From Enterobacteriaceae bacterium 4M9 (GTDB lineage Bacteria > Pseudomonadota > Gammaproteobacteria > Enterobacterales > Enterobacteriaceae): a stretch of DNA of 64,000 nt. The notes under the pieces were generated by a model. It had not been told where the DNA came from, made no database searches, and was given only the letters and a program-made list of their open reading frames with translations. The stretch spans positions 3,906,001 through 3,970,000 of the forward strand of contig JAADJJ010000001.1 of assembly GCA_010092695.1 (NCBI GenBank), read 5' to 3'. Numbering within the stretch: the stretch's first letter is position 1; each line of letters begins with the position of its first letter. Positions 17,494 to 26,275 of this stretch are shown piece after piece. A program made the position numbers and the translations under genes.

Positions 17494-18825
17494 TCAGCGT
17501 GAGGCTTCAGGCAGACGCCTGCGCGCAGTGAACAGCCTGACGTTAAACAGGATATTGAGTGTGAACGCGGCAAGACAGCTGGCGCTGATGCCGGAATGCA
17601 GCAAGGTGCGTACCCACCCTGGAAACTGGTCGTAAAATGCAGGCATCACTATTGGGATCATGCCAAAGGCCAGTGCGGTGGCGACCACCACCAGGTTCAT
17701 ATTGTCTTTATAGTCCACCTTTGCCAGCGAGCGAATGCCGCTTGCGGCGACCGAGCCAAACAGCACAACGCCCGCACCGCCGAGTACCGGCAAGGGAATA
17801 CAGGCAATCACACGCCCCAGCACCGGTAGCAGCCCCAGCACCAGCAAAATCAGCCCGCCCGCACTCACGACAAAGCGGCTTTTAATCCCCGTCAGCGCCA
17901 CCAGCCCAATATTCTGCGCGAACGCACTTTGCGGAAACGAATTCAATAACGGTGCCAGCGCACTGGTGAGCATATCCGCCCGCAGGCCGCTGGCGATGCG
18001 GCGTTCATCCACTGGCGTGCCGACAATCTCCCCCACGGCCATCAAGCCAGCCGTGGTTTCGGTGAGCAGTACCAGCACAATCAAAAACATGGAGAGCACC
18101 GCGGCGATATCAAATACCGGTGCGCCAAATGCAAACAGTGACGGCAGGGCCAGCCAGGGTCCCTGTAATACGCCGCTGAAATCCGTCTTGCCCATCAGTA
18201 CCGCCGCCAGCGTGCCGACAACCATTGCAGCCAACACGGCAATGCGGCTCACACCTGCGCTACCAAGGCGATTGAGCAGCAGTATCACCGCAAGCGTCAG
18301 GCCCGCCAGCCCAATGTTGGACGGCGCCCCCCAGTCAGAAGCCAGCTGATTCCCGCCCATGGCCCAGCGCGCCGCCACCGGCATCAACGACAGACCAATA
18401 ACCGTAATGACGCAGCCGGTCACAACCGGCGGAAACAGACGAATGATGCGCGAGAAAAACGGTGCAATCAGCAACCCCAGCAGCGACGCGGCGATAACTG
18501 CCCCGAATACCATCGGCAACCCGCCGTCGCTGGCAAGCGTCACCATGGTGGCAACACCGGCAAACGACACGCCCTGTACCAGCGGCAAGCGTGCGCCAAA
18601 ATACGGCAGCCCCAGCGACTGTAAGAGCGTGGAAATACCGCTGATAAACAGCGCGGCTGTGACCAGCGCCCCGGTCTGTGCCGCTGAAAGGCCAATGGCG
18701 CTGCCGATAATCAGCGGCGGCGCCACAATGCCGCCGTACATCGTCAGGACGTGCTGTAAGCCCCAGGTGAACGTTCTGGTGAGCGGATAACGCCGGTCTT
18801 CCGGGCGCGTGCGTAGAGTTGTCAT
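17494..18825 (-). CDS. NCS2-family purine (urate/xanthine type) permease
   Basis: A 443-residue membrane protein with about twelve to fourteen hydrophobic segments. The nucleobase-ascorbate transporter features are present: QGVSFAGVATMV, the TETTAGLMAVGE segment, and FAQNIGLVALTGI, typical of urate/xanthine members. Its place downstream of HIU hydrolase and the allantoate/OHCU fusion favours urate or another purine/ureide as substrate; closest analogues are E. coli UacT and Klebsiella HpxP. The start MTTLRTRPED follows AAGGAAGGG. A frame extension upstream lies over the gap before the HIU hydrolase stop and was not used. It is the last gene of the leftward cluster. Confidence 0.88.
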   Translation of the reverse strand: MTTLRTRPEDRRYPLTRTFTWGLQHVLTMYGGIVAPPLIIGSAIGLSAAQTGALVTAALFISGISTLLQSLGLPYFGARLPLVQGVSFAGVATMVTLASDGGLPMVFGAVIAASLLGLLIAPFFSRIIRLFPPVVTGCVITVIGLSLMPVAARWAMGGNQLASDWGAPSNIGLAGLTLAVILLLNRLGSAGVSRIAVLAAMVVGTLAAVLMGKTDFSGVLQGPWLALPSLFAFGAPVFDIAAVLSMFLIVLVLLTETTAGLMAVGEIVGTPVDERRIASGLRADMLTSALAPLLNSFPQSAFAQNIGLVALTGIKSRFVVSAGGLILLVLGLLPVLGRVIACIPLPVLGGAGVVLFGSVAASGIRSLAKVDYKDNMNLVVVATALAFGMIPIVMPAFYDQFPGWVRTLLHSGISASCLAAFTLNILFNVRLFTARRRLPEASR

Positions 18826-18851
18826 TGTGCCCTTCCTTAACCTTGGATGAA

Positions 18852-19187
18852 TCAACTGCCGCGGTAAGTGGACCACGACCAGGGAGAGATAAGGAACGGC
18901 AGATGATAATGACCGCCGTTTTCTGTCATCACAAAATCTATCTGCGCGCTCGGGTACAGCGTGTCGCGCCCGCTGCGGGTAAAGTAAGCGCCAATGTCTG
19001 CCGTCAGGCGATAACGGCCAGCCTGTAGCGGTTGAGTGGTGAGCTCGCGACAGCGGCCATCATCGTCGGTGACGCCGGTCGCCAGCATTTCCCAGTCGCC
19101 GCTGGCATCACGCTCCAGGCGCAAAACGATCCCCTGCGCAGGCTGCCCCAACGCCGTGTCGAGAATATGGGTGGTTACGGAACTCAT
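18852..19187 (-). CDS. hiuH: 5-hydroxyisourate hydrolase (transthyretin-related protein)
   Basis: A 111-residue enzyme that opens 5-hydroxyisourate to OHCU, the step after urate oxidase. Hallmarks are the N-terminal TTHILDTALGQPA with His7, and the C-terminal tetrapeptide YRGS that defines HIU hydrolases within the transthyretin superfamily. The ATG at 19187 has AGGAG ten bases upstream; an ATG three codons earlier is too close to it. The permease starts 26 bases downstream. It has no secretion signal, so it is predicted cytoplasmic. Confidence 0.94.
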   Translation of the reverse strand: MSSVTTHILDTALGQPAQGIVLRLERDASGDWEMLATGVTDDDGRCRELTTQPLQAGRYRLTADIGAYFTRSGRDTLYPSAQIDFVMTENGGHYHLPFLISPWSWSTYRGS

Positions 19188-19327
19188 GGCTGTCATTCTC
19201 CTCTGGCAGGGTTTGCTCTGTAGGACACGTTTGGCCACCTGATGCAGCCCGTCAGCAGGCCCCGCCCTCACGTTACTTCGGGTCCACTGGCCAGCACGCG
19301 TGCGCATGCGCCAGTGCAGGAGCCGCT

Positions 19328-21070
19328 TTATCCGTTGGTGTGAAATACACCGTCGAAGCGCAGCAGCGTTATCTGACGCAATTGCTCCAGCGCCTCGGCT
19401 CTTTCCTGCTCATCGCTGTTTGCCAGCCGACGCCGGAGTTCGCCCAGGATAGCTTCCCCGCTGCGCCCGCTGGCACGAATCAGAAAAACGTGGCCGAAAC
19501 GCGCTTCGTATTGCGCATTGGCCTGTGCCAGCGCCTGGGCGAGCGCCGCGTCTTTACTGTTCACACCTGACTGCTCAGCGCGCGACAGCGTTGCCTCCGG
19601 CGCCTTTCCCTGAGCACGCTCACCGATACGCGGATGCGCACTCAGCGCCAGATGTAAGTCAGCGTGCGTCCACGTCTGCATCAGCGACAGCGCACGCTCG
19701 CGTAGCGCGGTGACTGACTTCCAGGGACGCGTTGTCACCAGCGCCTCGTGCCACGTTGGTAATGCCACGCAGGGTGCAATCATGGCTGCGGCGGCAACAC
19801 GTTCAGCCTGGTTGAAACGTTCCAGGACGTTATCACCGGCAACAGCTATCACCGACTGACTGAAAGCACGCAGCGCCAGCGCCACATCATCTTCCTGTAC
19901 CGACTCGTCAGGATGGTGGCTGATACCGCCGCGGCAGCGCACAAACAGCATGCCCACCGGCCAGCGCCCGGCGATAGCAATAGCATCATGCCCGGCTCCG
20001 CTTGCAAGGACGGGTACTCGCCCCTGTATTTGCGCCACCGACTGGCCGAGCACCCAGCGCAGGTCGCCGTCGCAGGGCGTGGCAGCAATAGCGTAAAACG
20101 GCTCACAGGCAAACTGCACGCCGCGGCGTGCCGCGATATCACTGGCCTGTGCCAGTAATGACGCCAGCGTGTTTTCCAGTACTTCATCACGCGGGCTGCG
20201 AATATCCAGTGACAGCGTGACTTCACCCGGGATAACGTTGACCGCCCCCGGTTCACACGCAAGCGTACCGACGGTGACGACCAGTTCAGGGCCACCCGCA
20301 CGCTCAACGGCCAGCAGCCATTGCGCGGCGGCGGCCAGCGCATCGCGGCGATGTGCCATCGGCACCGTACCGGCGTGCCCGGCTTCGCCGGTAAAACGAC
20401 ACCGCAGACGCTGTGCGCCATTGATAGCACTGACCACGCCCAGCGCCAGGTTGTCGTGTTCCAGCACCGGTCCCTGCTCAATATGTAGCTCCAGGTAAGC
20501 ACTGAAATCCTGCACCGCACGGGCAGCTGCACCGATGCGCGCCGGGTCCAGCCCGGCGTTAACCAACGCGTTTGCCACACTGATGCCATCGGCATCCTCA
20601 CAGGCGAGCCACGACAGCGGCCAGTCGCCGGTTAGCCCACGGCTGCCAAGCAGCGTAATGCCAAAGCGGGTGCCTTCTTCGTCGGCAAACCCCACCACTT
20701 CAATCGCCTGTGCCAGACGGATAGTGTGCCGATGCAGCCAGGCCACCACTTCAATGGCCGCCACCACGCCGAGCATGCCGTCATAGCGCCCGGCGTTGCG
20801 CACGGTGTCGAGGTGTGAGCCTAACAGCACGGCCTGCGCGCCTTCCTGCACACCTTCATAGCGCCCACAAATATTGCCGACGGCATCCTGCCAGGTCACC
20901 ATGCCAGCCTGCTCCATCCAGTCGGCCACCAGCCGGTTGGCTCGCAGGTGTTCAGAAGACAAATAAACCCGGGTCAGTCCTTCGGCCGTGGCGCTGATTT
21001 GGGCCAGCGCGTCGCAGCGTTCCATCGCACGCCGGGCAGCCTGTGCGGCTTCGCTCGCGTGCATGTTCAT
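19328..21070 (-). CDS. Bifunctional allantoate amidohydrolase / OHCU decarboxylase fusion
   Basis: A 580-residue two-domain protein. Residues about 1-410 form an M20-type allantoate/ureidoglycine amidohydrolase with GSHLDTVRNAGRYDGMLG, DEEGTRFG, HIEQGPVLE and the C-terminal HHPDESV metal and substrate motifs. Residues about 415-580 form an OHCU decarboxylase with the active-site SAHPRIGERA and the RFGHVFLIRASGRS segment. The two domains act at non-adjacent steps: OHCU decarboxylase makes S-allantoin, and the amidohydrolase acts after allantoinase. The ATG overlaps the upstream aminotransferase stop by one base (TGATG), with GGAG inside that gene, so the two are coupled. Separate proteins, hpxK and hpxQ, perform these roles in Klebsiella. 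Confidence 0.92.
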   Translation of the reverse strand: MNMHASEAAQAARRAMERCDALAQISATAEGLTRVYLSSEHLRANRLVADWMEQAGMVTWQDAVGNICGRYEGVQEGAQAVLLGSHLDTVRNAGRYDGMLGVVAAIEVVAWLHRHTIRLAQAIEVVGFADEEGTRFGITLLGSRGLTGDWPLSWLACEDADGISVANALVNAGLDPARIGAAARAVQDFSAYLELHIEQGPVLEHDNLALGVVSAINGAQRLRCRFTGEAGHAGTVPMAHRRDALAAAAQWLLAVERAGGPELVVTVGTLACEPGAVNVIPGEVTLSLDIRSPRDEVLENTLASLLAQASDIAARRGVQFACEPFYAIAATPCDGDLRWVLGQSVAQIQGRVPVLASGAGHDAIAIAGRWPVGMLFVRCRGGISHHPDESVQEDDVALALRAFSQSVIAVAGDNVLERFNQAERVAAAAMIAPCVALPTWHEALVTTRPWKSVTALRERALSLMQTWTHADLHLALSAHPRIGERAQGKAPEATLSRAEQSGVNSKDAALAQALAQANAQYEARFGHVFLIRASGRSGEAILGELRRRLANSDEQERAEALEQLRQITLLRFDGVFHTNG

Positions 21071-22308
21071 CAGGCAGCTCCTTCGTAAATATCCCAGGCG
21101 GCTTGCATGGCAGCGCCCTGCGTGGTGTGAAAGCCCAGTTTGTTCAGCACCGCTTCCAGCGCCGTCAGCGTCTGCAATACGCAGTCTTTACGCGCGTTGT
21201 AGCCCATTGTGCCAATACGCCAGATTTTGCCCTGCAAGGGGCCAAACGAGGTGCCGATTTCAATATGGAAGTCCTGCAGCAAACGGCTGCGTACCTCCTC
21301 GCCGTGCACCTGCGCGGGAATAACCACGCCCAGCACGTTATTCATGCGATGTGCCTGTGAACCAAAGGCTTCAAGCCCCATGCCCTGAATCCCGGCAGCC
21401 AGCGCGCGACCGTGCAGTGCATGGCGCGCAATGGTGTTATCCAGCCCTTCTTCAAGGATGATGCGGGCGCATTCGCGGGCAGCAAACAGCATGCTGGTGG
21501 CTTCCGTATGATGGTTCAGGCGCTCCGGTCCCCAGTAATCCATGATCATCCCGAGATCGAAGTAGTTGGAGTAAATCATTTCGTCGTCGCCATCGTTGTG
21601 TGAGGCGGTACGAATGCCCTGCTCCACACATTGACGACGGCGGATTACGTCTTCCATTTGCGGGCTGAGGGTCACCGGTGCGCTGCCGGACGGACCGCCG
21701 AGACATTTTTGTAACCCGGCCGATACCGCATCCAGTCCCCAGGCATCGCTGAGCAAGGTATTGCCGCCGAGTGAGGCGGTAGCATCGGTGTAAAACAGCA
21801 CACCGTGGCGGCGGCAAATATCGCCAAGCTCTGCCAGCGGTTGCAGCATGGTGGTGGAGGTGTCGCCCTGCACCGTCAGCAGCAGGCGCGGCTTGACCTG
21901 TTTAATTGCATCTTCAATCTGCTGCGGTGTGAAGACTTCGCCCCAGGGTGCCTCAATGGTGTGTACCTCGGCACGGCAGCGGAGGGCGATTTCACACAGC
22001 AAATGGCCAAAGCGACCAAAAACCGGCACCAGCACACGATCGCCCGGGCGGATTGCCGACACCAGAATGGCTTCGATCCCGGCGCGTGACGTGCCGTCCA
22101 CCAGCATTGTCCAGCGGTTGCGGGTGCGGAAAATCTCGCGCCACAGCGCCATCACCTCGTTCATATAACCCGTCATTACCGGGTCGTACTGCCCGATAAG
22201 CTGACTTGCCATCGCGCGCAGCACACGCGGATCAGCGTTAATCGGGCCGGGTCCCATCAGCAGGCGCTGTGGCGGGTTGATTTGCGGGTACTGCTGGATA
22301 TCAAACAT
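21070..22308 (-). CDS. PLP-dependent aminotransferase, ureidoglycine-glyoxylate type (PucG/HpxJ-like)
   Basis: A 412-residue fold-type I class V aminotransferase. The Schiff-base lysine is in GLQKCLGGPSG, and the N-terminal LLMGPGPINADPRVLRAM is typical of alanine/serine-glyoxylate and (S)-ureidoglycine-glyoxylate aminotransferases. Next to allantoate amidohydrolase, the most likely reaction is ureidoglycine plus glyoxylate to oxalurate plus glycine, as for B. subtilis PucG. The start MFDIQQYPQ follows AAGGAAA; an ATG ten codons earlier is possible but less well placed. A 212-base gap upstream should hold its promoter. Confidence 0.88.
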   Translation of the reverse strand: MFDIQQYPQINPPQRLLMGPGPINADPRVLRAMASQLIGQYDPVMTGYMNEVMALWREIFRTRNRWTMLVDGTSRAGIEAILVSAIRPGDRVLVPVFGRFGHLLCEIALRCRAEVHTIEAPWGEVFTPQQIEDAIKQVKPRLLLTVQGDTSTTMLQPLAELGDICRRHGVLFYTDATASLGGNTLLSDAWGLDAVSAGLQKCLGGPSGSAPVTLSPQMEDVIRRRQCVEQGIRTASHNDGDDEMIYSNYFDLGMIMDYWGPERLNHHTEATSMLFAARECARIILEEGLDNTIARHALHGRALAAGIQGMGLEAFGSQAHRMNNVLGVVIPAQVHGEEVRSRLLQDFHIEIGTSFGPLQGKIWRIGTMGYNARKDCVLQTLTALEAVLNKLGFHTTQGAAMQAAWDIYEGAA

Positions 22309-22520
22309 CGCGTTTCCTTGTTCCGGTTGTCCACTCACAGTGAAACAAAAGATTCATTGTGATTTATTTTGCAACGAGTGTGCCACATTGGCAAAAAGTC
22401 TGCCGCTGCCGCCATCACGGCGACAAGTGACAGGTTATTCAGAGAAAATCAGGGGCTGGTGAGAGAGGGCATGAACCAACGTAGCCCGCAGAAGTGGTGC
22501 AGGTGCACCACAAAAGAGCG
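22309..22520 (-). promoter_or_regulatory. Promoter region of the aminotransferase / ureide operon
   Basis: A 212-base gap between the RpiR gene and the aminotransferase. On the minus strand it contains an AT-rich TTGCAAAATAAATCA tract and an imperfect inverted repeat GAATC-TTTT-GTTTC about 25 bases before the aminotransferase ribosome-binding site. Such repeats are plausible targets for the neighbouring RpiR regulator, but this is inference. Confidence 0.35.
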
Positions 22521-23360
22521 TCAGCGCGGCTCCAGTTCGTCAAGTTCGCCATACAGTCCGGCAATGTGGTGAATGCGCCGACGGCCACTTTCCAGCATGT
22601 CGTGCAACAGTGCGTTAGCGAGCAGGTTCACGAGGCTCATGGCGCTCGAATAGCTGTCAAAAGCAGAAACGCTGTCAAGCGGCGTGGTGAAATGCCAGCT
22701 TCCCAGCCCTTGCAGCGCGGCACTCTGAGGTTCGCTTATCAGCAAAACCGGAATACCGCGCTGGCGCAACTGAACCAGCAGACCGCGTAGCAGGCGCGGA
22801 CGGCGGCGAAAAGCAATGACCACGGCGCAGTCCTGAGCGGTAAAATCCACCAGCTCTTCAGCCAGCGTCTGCCCCGGCTGTGGAAAAAGGGAGACATTGC
22901 CACGCACCTGTAACAGCTGCTGGCGCAGGTGCAGTGCCACCGGATAACTGTTGCGCAGGCCAATGATGCCGATGCGCTGGCTGTGGGCCAGCGCCTGTAA
23001 GGCTTCGCTAAAGCCCTGCGTATGCAACTCGTCCACCCAGCGAGTCAGGTTGGCCATTTCCTGCTTATAGTGGCGTGCCAGCAGCGTGTTGCCCTGGACG
23101 ACATCGCGCCCATCAGCCAGCGGCATGCCGCTCTGGCGCAGGTTGCGCAATTCATCGCGCATGTCACGAAAGCTCGCATAACCCAGGCGTTTAAATAACC
23201 GGCTGACTGTGGCTTTTGATGCCCCGCTAAGTCTGGCGAGATCGGCACTGTTGTAACCCATCAGGTCGTCAAAATGATCGGTAATAAACGTCGCCACCCG
23301 CTGCTCCTGAGGAGAAAGCTGAACGTGGCATTCACGCAGGCGCTGATCGAGAGGTTTCAT
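22521..23360 (-). CDS. MurR/RpiR-family transcriptional regulator of the ureide cluster
   Basis: A 279-residue protein with an N-terminal RpiR helix-turn-helix (about residues 1-77, including ADLARLSGASKATVSRLFKR) and a C-terminal SIS domain (about residues 115-255) that normally senses a phosphosugar or small acid. Family members regulate sugar and purine/ureide catabolism. Flanked by allantoinase and the aminotransferase on the same strand, it is the likely local regulator. The start at MKPLDQRLRECH follows AGGAAG; an upstream frame extension would run into the end of the allantoinase gene and is rejected. The effector is unknown. Confidence 0.88.
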   Translation of the reverse strand: MKPLDQRLRECHVQLSPQEQRVATFITDHFDDLMGYNSADLARLSGASKATVSRLFKRLGYASFRDMRDELRNLRQSGMPLADGRDVVQGNTLLARHYKQEMANLTRWVDELHTQGFSEALQALAHSQRIGIIGLRNSYPVALHLRQQLLQVRGNVSLFPQPGQTLAEELVDFTAQDCAVVIAFRRRPRLLRGLLVQLRQRGIPVLLISEPQSAALQGLGSWHFTTPLDSVSAFDSYSSAMSLVNLLANALLHDMLESGRRRIHHIAGLYGELDELEPR

Positions 23361-23458
23361 GGCGCTTCCTGTAACGTTTGTTTCATCGCAAGGGTGCCGC
23401 AGCCGCCGTCCGGCGTCAACCAACATAGCCAGCGGGAAAAATGCAGTGCATCTCGTTG

Positions 23459-24430
23459 TTAACGCCCTCCCGCTGCAGGCTGAAACGGATGCGTGGTCAT
23501 CCAGTGTTCGGCAATATCCTGGCGTCGGCAGATCCACACGTCGTTAAAATTCTGCACATAATCCAGAAACCGCTGTAGCGCGCGAAAACGCCCAGGCCGC
23601 CCCAACAGACGGCAGTGCATACCCACGGACATCATCTTTGGACTGTATTCCCCCTCGGCATACAGCACGTCAAAGGTGTCTTTAAGGTAGGTATAGAAAT
23701 GCTCTGCGGTGTTGAAACCCTGCGCGCTGGCAAAACGCATATCGTTAACATCCAGCGTGTAAGGGATGACCAGATGTGGCTTCACCGTTCTATCTTCACA
23801 CTCAACAAGGCTCCAGAATGGCAGGTCATCAGCGTAGTTATCGCTGTCGTACAAAAAACCGCCCTCTTCGACCACCAGCCTGCGCGTGTTGGGGCTGTCA
23901 CGCCCGGTGTACCAGCCCTGCGGACGTTTTCCAAACAACGACGTCAGTACCTCCACCGCCTGCTGCATGTGCAGGCGCTCTGCGTCCACATCCATATTCT
24001 GATAGTGAATCCAGCGCCAGCCGTGGCTCACCACGTCATAATCAGCCTGCTTAATGGCTGCAACAATTTCAGGATTGCGCGCCAGCGCCATCGCCACGCC
24101 AAAGACCGTCATCGTTAAACCACGACGCTGAAACGCATCATGAATGCGCCAGAACCCGGCACGCGAGCCGTATTCATAGAGGGAATCCATCGACATATGC
24201 CTGTCGGGATAGCTCGCCGCACCAATGATGTCTGAGAGAAATTGCTCAGAACCTTCGTCGCCGTGCAGAATGTGGCTTTCACCGCCCTCTTCGTAATTGA
24301 GCACAAACTGCAGCGCAAGGCGCGCGCCACCGGGCCAACGGGCGTGGGGCGGCCTGCCGCCGTAACCCACCATGTCACGAGGATAACTGTCATTAAGCAG
24401 AGGAATATTTTGTACTTTATCAATCGGCAT
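23459..24430 (-). CDS. puuE: Allantoinase, polysaccharide-deacetylase type (PuuE)
   Basis: A 323-residue NodB-fold protein of the PuuE type, which hydrolyses allantoin to allantoate without the metal centre of classical amidohydrolase-type allantoinase. Family features include DMVGYGGRPPHARWPGGARLALQ, NYEEGGE, YEYGSRAGFWRI and SHGWRWIHYQ. It is the most upstream gene of the leftward ureide cluster and feeds the amidohydrolase domain of the fusion protein. The ATG giving MPIDKVQ has AGAGAG upstream; an ATG six codons earlier is possible. E. coli K-12 uses the unrelated AllB. Confidence 0.9.
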   Translation of the reverse strand: MPIDKVQNIPLLNDSYPRDMVGYGGRPPHARWPGGARLALQFVLNYEEGGESHILHGDEGSEQFLSDIIGAASYPDRHMSMDSLYEYGSRAGFWRIHDAFQRRGLTMTVFGVAMALARNPEIVAAIKQADYDVVSHGWRWIHYQNMDVDAERLHMQQAVEVLTSLFGKRPQGWYTGRDSPNTRRLVVEEGGFLYDSDNYADDLPFWSLVECEDRTVKPHLVIPYTLDVNDMRFASAQGFNTAEHFYTYLKDTFDVLYAEGEYSPKMMSVGMHCRLLGRPGRFRALQRFLDYVQNFNDVWICRRQDIAEHWMTTHPFQPAAGGR

Positions 24431-24727
24431 GTTGTCGCTCTCTTTCATCAGGCGCTTTGCATCCTGTATAAAAATAATGTAAACCCGCACATCTGTTCAC
24501 GAGTTCAGCAAGAGTCATGCCATTTTGAAGGATAAGATGAGGGACGAAGAGGTGATAAATTCATCGGAACGTCTGTCTGAACATCATCCATACAAACGCA
24601 TCACCACGCACTTACCGATTATTCGGCCATGTTATGCAGTAGCGCCAATGTTTACGCAATCAGCCTACCTTTACGTCTGTTTGCCTGCGGTGAACATGCC
24701 AGGCAAACAGATAACGCGGTTATTTTT
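24431..24727. promoter_or_regulatory. Intergenic region between the ureide and citrate-lyase clusters
   Basis: A 297-base, AT-rich gap. Its right part is the 3' flank of the YbhI-type carrier and holds a perfect 11-bp inverted repeat (24677-24710). Its left part should hold the puuE promoter. No gene was recognised; the one short frame looks random. Confidence 0.4.
24677..24710 (-). repeat. Inverted repeat downstream of the YbhI-type carrier gene
   Basis: CTGTTTGCCTG and CAGGCAAACAG form a perfect 11-base-pair stem with a 12-base loop, 18 bases past the carrier stop. No T-run follows on the transcribed strand, so it is more likely an mRNA 3'-stability or rho-dependent element than an intrinsic terminator. 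Confidence 0.6.
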
Positions 24728-26161
24728 TTACAACATGCCGCTGTTAAGAAGGAAATTCCACCAGGGTAAACCTACAACCATATGAACGACAAACGTCAGC
24801 AACGCGACAACCGTGCCGATAATCCACCATGATTTAATATCGTTGTACCCTGCGGCGAAAATAATAGGCCCAGCTGCGCCACCATAATGCGTAATACAGC
24901 CACCATAAGAGTTGGAGAACAAAATAGCCAATGCCAGCAGCACCGGCGCGGTTCCCGTCACCAGGCCAACAGTGGCAAACACCGGTACCATCGCCGCGAC
25001 ATACGCTCCACCGGAAGCAAACAAATAACGCACCAGGATACTGATGAAGACGATAATAACGATAGTCTCGTTACCGGCGCCCAAAAAGTCGAGATGGTGC
25101 GACATAAAATCTGCCAGCCATTTGAAAAAGCCCTCTTTGCTTAAGGTCGCACTCAGGCCGATAATGCCGCCGTACCAGATAAGTGTATTCCAGCCGCCTT
25201 TATTTTGTAGGATATCGTTCCAGGAAATAATATTGAACAGCAATGCACCACCCATTGCAATAATAGCAACTGAAGAGGCATTAAGGCCCAGATAGTGGGA
25301 AAATATCCATCCAAGAAGCGCAGAGAAAAAAATGACAACCAGCCCTTTTTCTTTCATATTCATTGGCCCCAGAGTTTCTAAACCTGAGGTTGCAATTTTA
25401 ACGTTATCTATCTTCGTTAACTCTGGCGGAGAAATTTTATAACCAATATAAGGAATGATGGCCAACATCAATAAGCCAACTGGCATTCCTGCAAGCATCC
25501 AGCCAACCCAGCTAATATGGATATTAAAAATATCAGATATTAACTGTAGCGCCAGCGCATTCCCGGCAAATGCGGTTAAAAACATATAGCTGGTAGTTTT
25601 TGTTACCATATAGATATTAACCATCAAATAACGGCCAGCTTTACGCGGGCTGTCTTTAGGATCGGATCCCAGAGCACGCGCAATACTGTTAATGATGGGA
25701 AAAACAATACCTCCCGCTCGCGCGGTATTAGACGGCGTGGCCGGTGCCAGAATTAAATCCAGCAATGCAGTGACGTATCCAAGCCGTAGTGTAGTGCCAC
25801 CAAATTTTAAGATAAACCAGTATGCCAGACGCCTGCCCAGGCCTGTGGTGACAAATGCAGCGCTGAGTGTGAATGCGCTAAACACAAGCCAGGTAGTGCC
25901 TGAAGCGTAACCGCTGAGCACATCGCCGGATTTCACCGGTGAATCACCGAACCTGGCAACGGTAAAGCACGATAATGCAACGGCGACAAGCATAACAACA
26001 GGTTCAGGATAGGGTTTACTGACCAGGCCTACAATGGCAGCCAGGTAAATGCCGGCCAGTATCCATGCTTCCTTCGTTAACCCTTCTGGAGGTGGGATCA
26101 TCACTGACAGTAATATGATACACACCAGCAATACTATTTTTAATGCTTTTGATTTCATCAT
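24728..26161 (-). CDS. DASS-family di/tricarboxylate transporter, YbhI-like
   Basis: A 477-residue carrier of the divalent-anion:Na+ symporter family, the same length as E. coli YbhI and very similar along its length. It has about twelve hydrophobic segments and the anion/Na+ motif TPSNTARAGG at residues 143-150; a second site appears as SNSYGGCITHYGGAAGP. Family members (CitT, TtdT, the plant SODiT1 type) exchange or symport citrate, tartrate, succinate or oxoglutarate. As the last gene of a citrate-lyase operon it may import a tricarboxylate, possibly in exchange for a dicarboxylate or acetate. A 12-bp stem-loop separates it from acnB. Confidence 0.88.
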   Translation of the reverse strand: MMKSKALKIVLLVCIILLSVMIPPPEGLTKEAWILAGIYLAAIVGLVSKPYPEPVVMLVAVALSCFTVARFGDSPVKSGDVLSGYASGTTWLVFSAFTLSAAFVTTGLGRRLAYWFILKFGGTTLRLGYVTALLDLILAPATPSNTARAGGIVFPIINSIARALGSDPKDSPRKAGRYLMVNIYMVTKTTSYMFLTAFAGNALALQLISDIFNIHISWVGWMLAGMPVGLLMLAIIPYIGYKISPPELTKIDNVKIATSGLETLGPMNMKEKGLVVIFFSALLGWIFSHYLGLNASSVAIIAMGGALLFNIISWNDILQNKGGWNTLIWYGGIIGLSATLSKEGFFKWLADFMSHHLDFLGAGNETIVIIVFISILVRYLFASGGAYVAAMVPVFATVGLVTGTAPVLLALAILFSNSYGGCITHYGGAAGPIIFAAGYNDIKSWWIIGTVVALLTFVVHMVVGLPWWNFLLNSGML

Positions 26162-26191
26162 ATTTCACCCAGACAACTTTCATTCCTTGAG

Positions 26192-26224
26192 AGCAGACGT
26201 TTCTAAGGTAACGAAACGTCTGCT
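26192..26224 (-). repeat. Stem-loop between the acnB paralog and the carrier gene
   Basis: AGCAGACGTTTC and GAAACGTCTGCT pair perfectly over 12 bases around a nine-base loop in the 114-base gap between two genes of the same operon. No T-run follows on the minus strand. It may protect or process the mRNA, or reduce expression of the distal carrier gene. Confidence 0.65.
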
Positions 26225-26275
26225 GGGCAATAGAGAATTGATGTATTTCTCGGCCTGTAGCGCGAAAAGCAGGCG

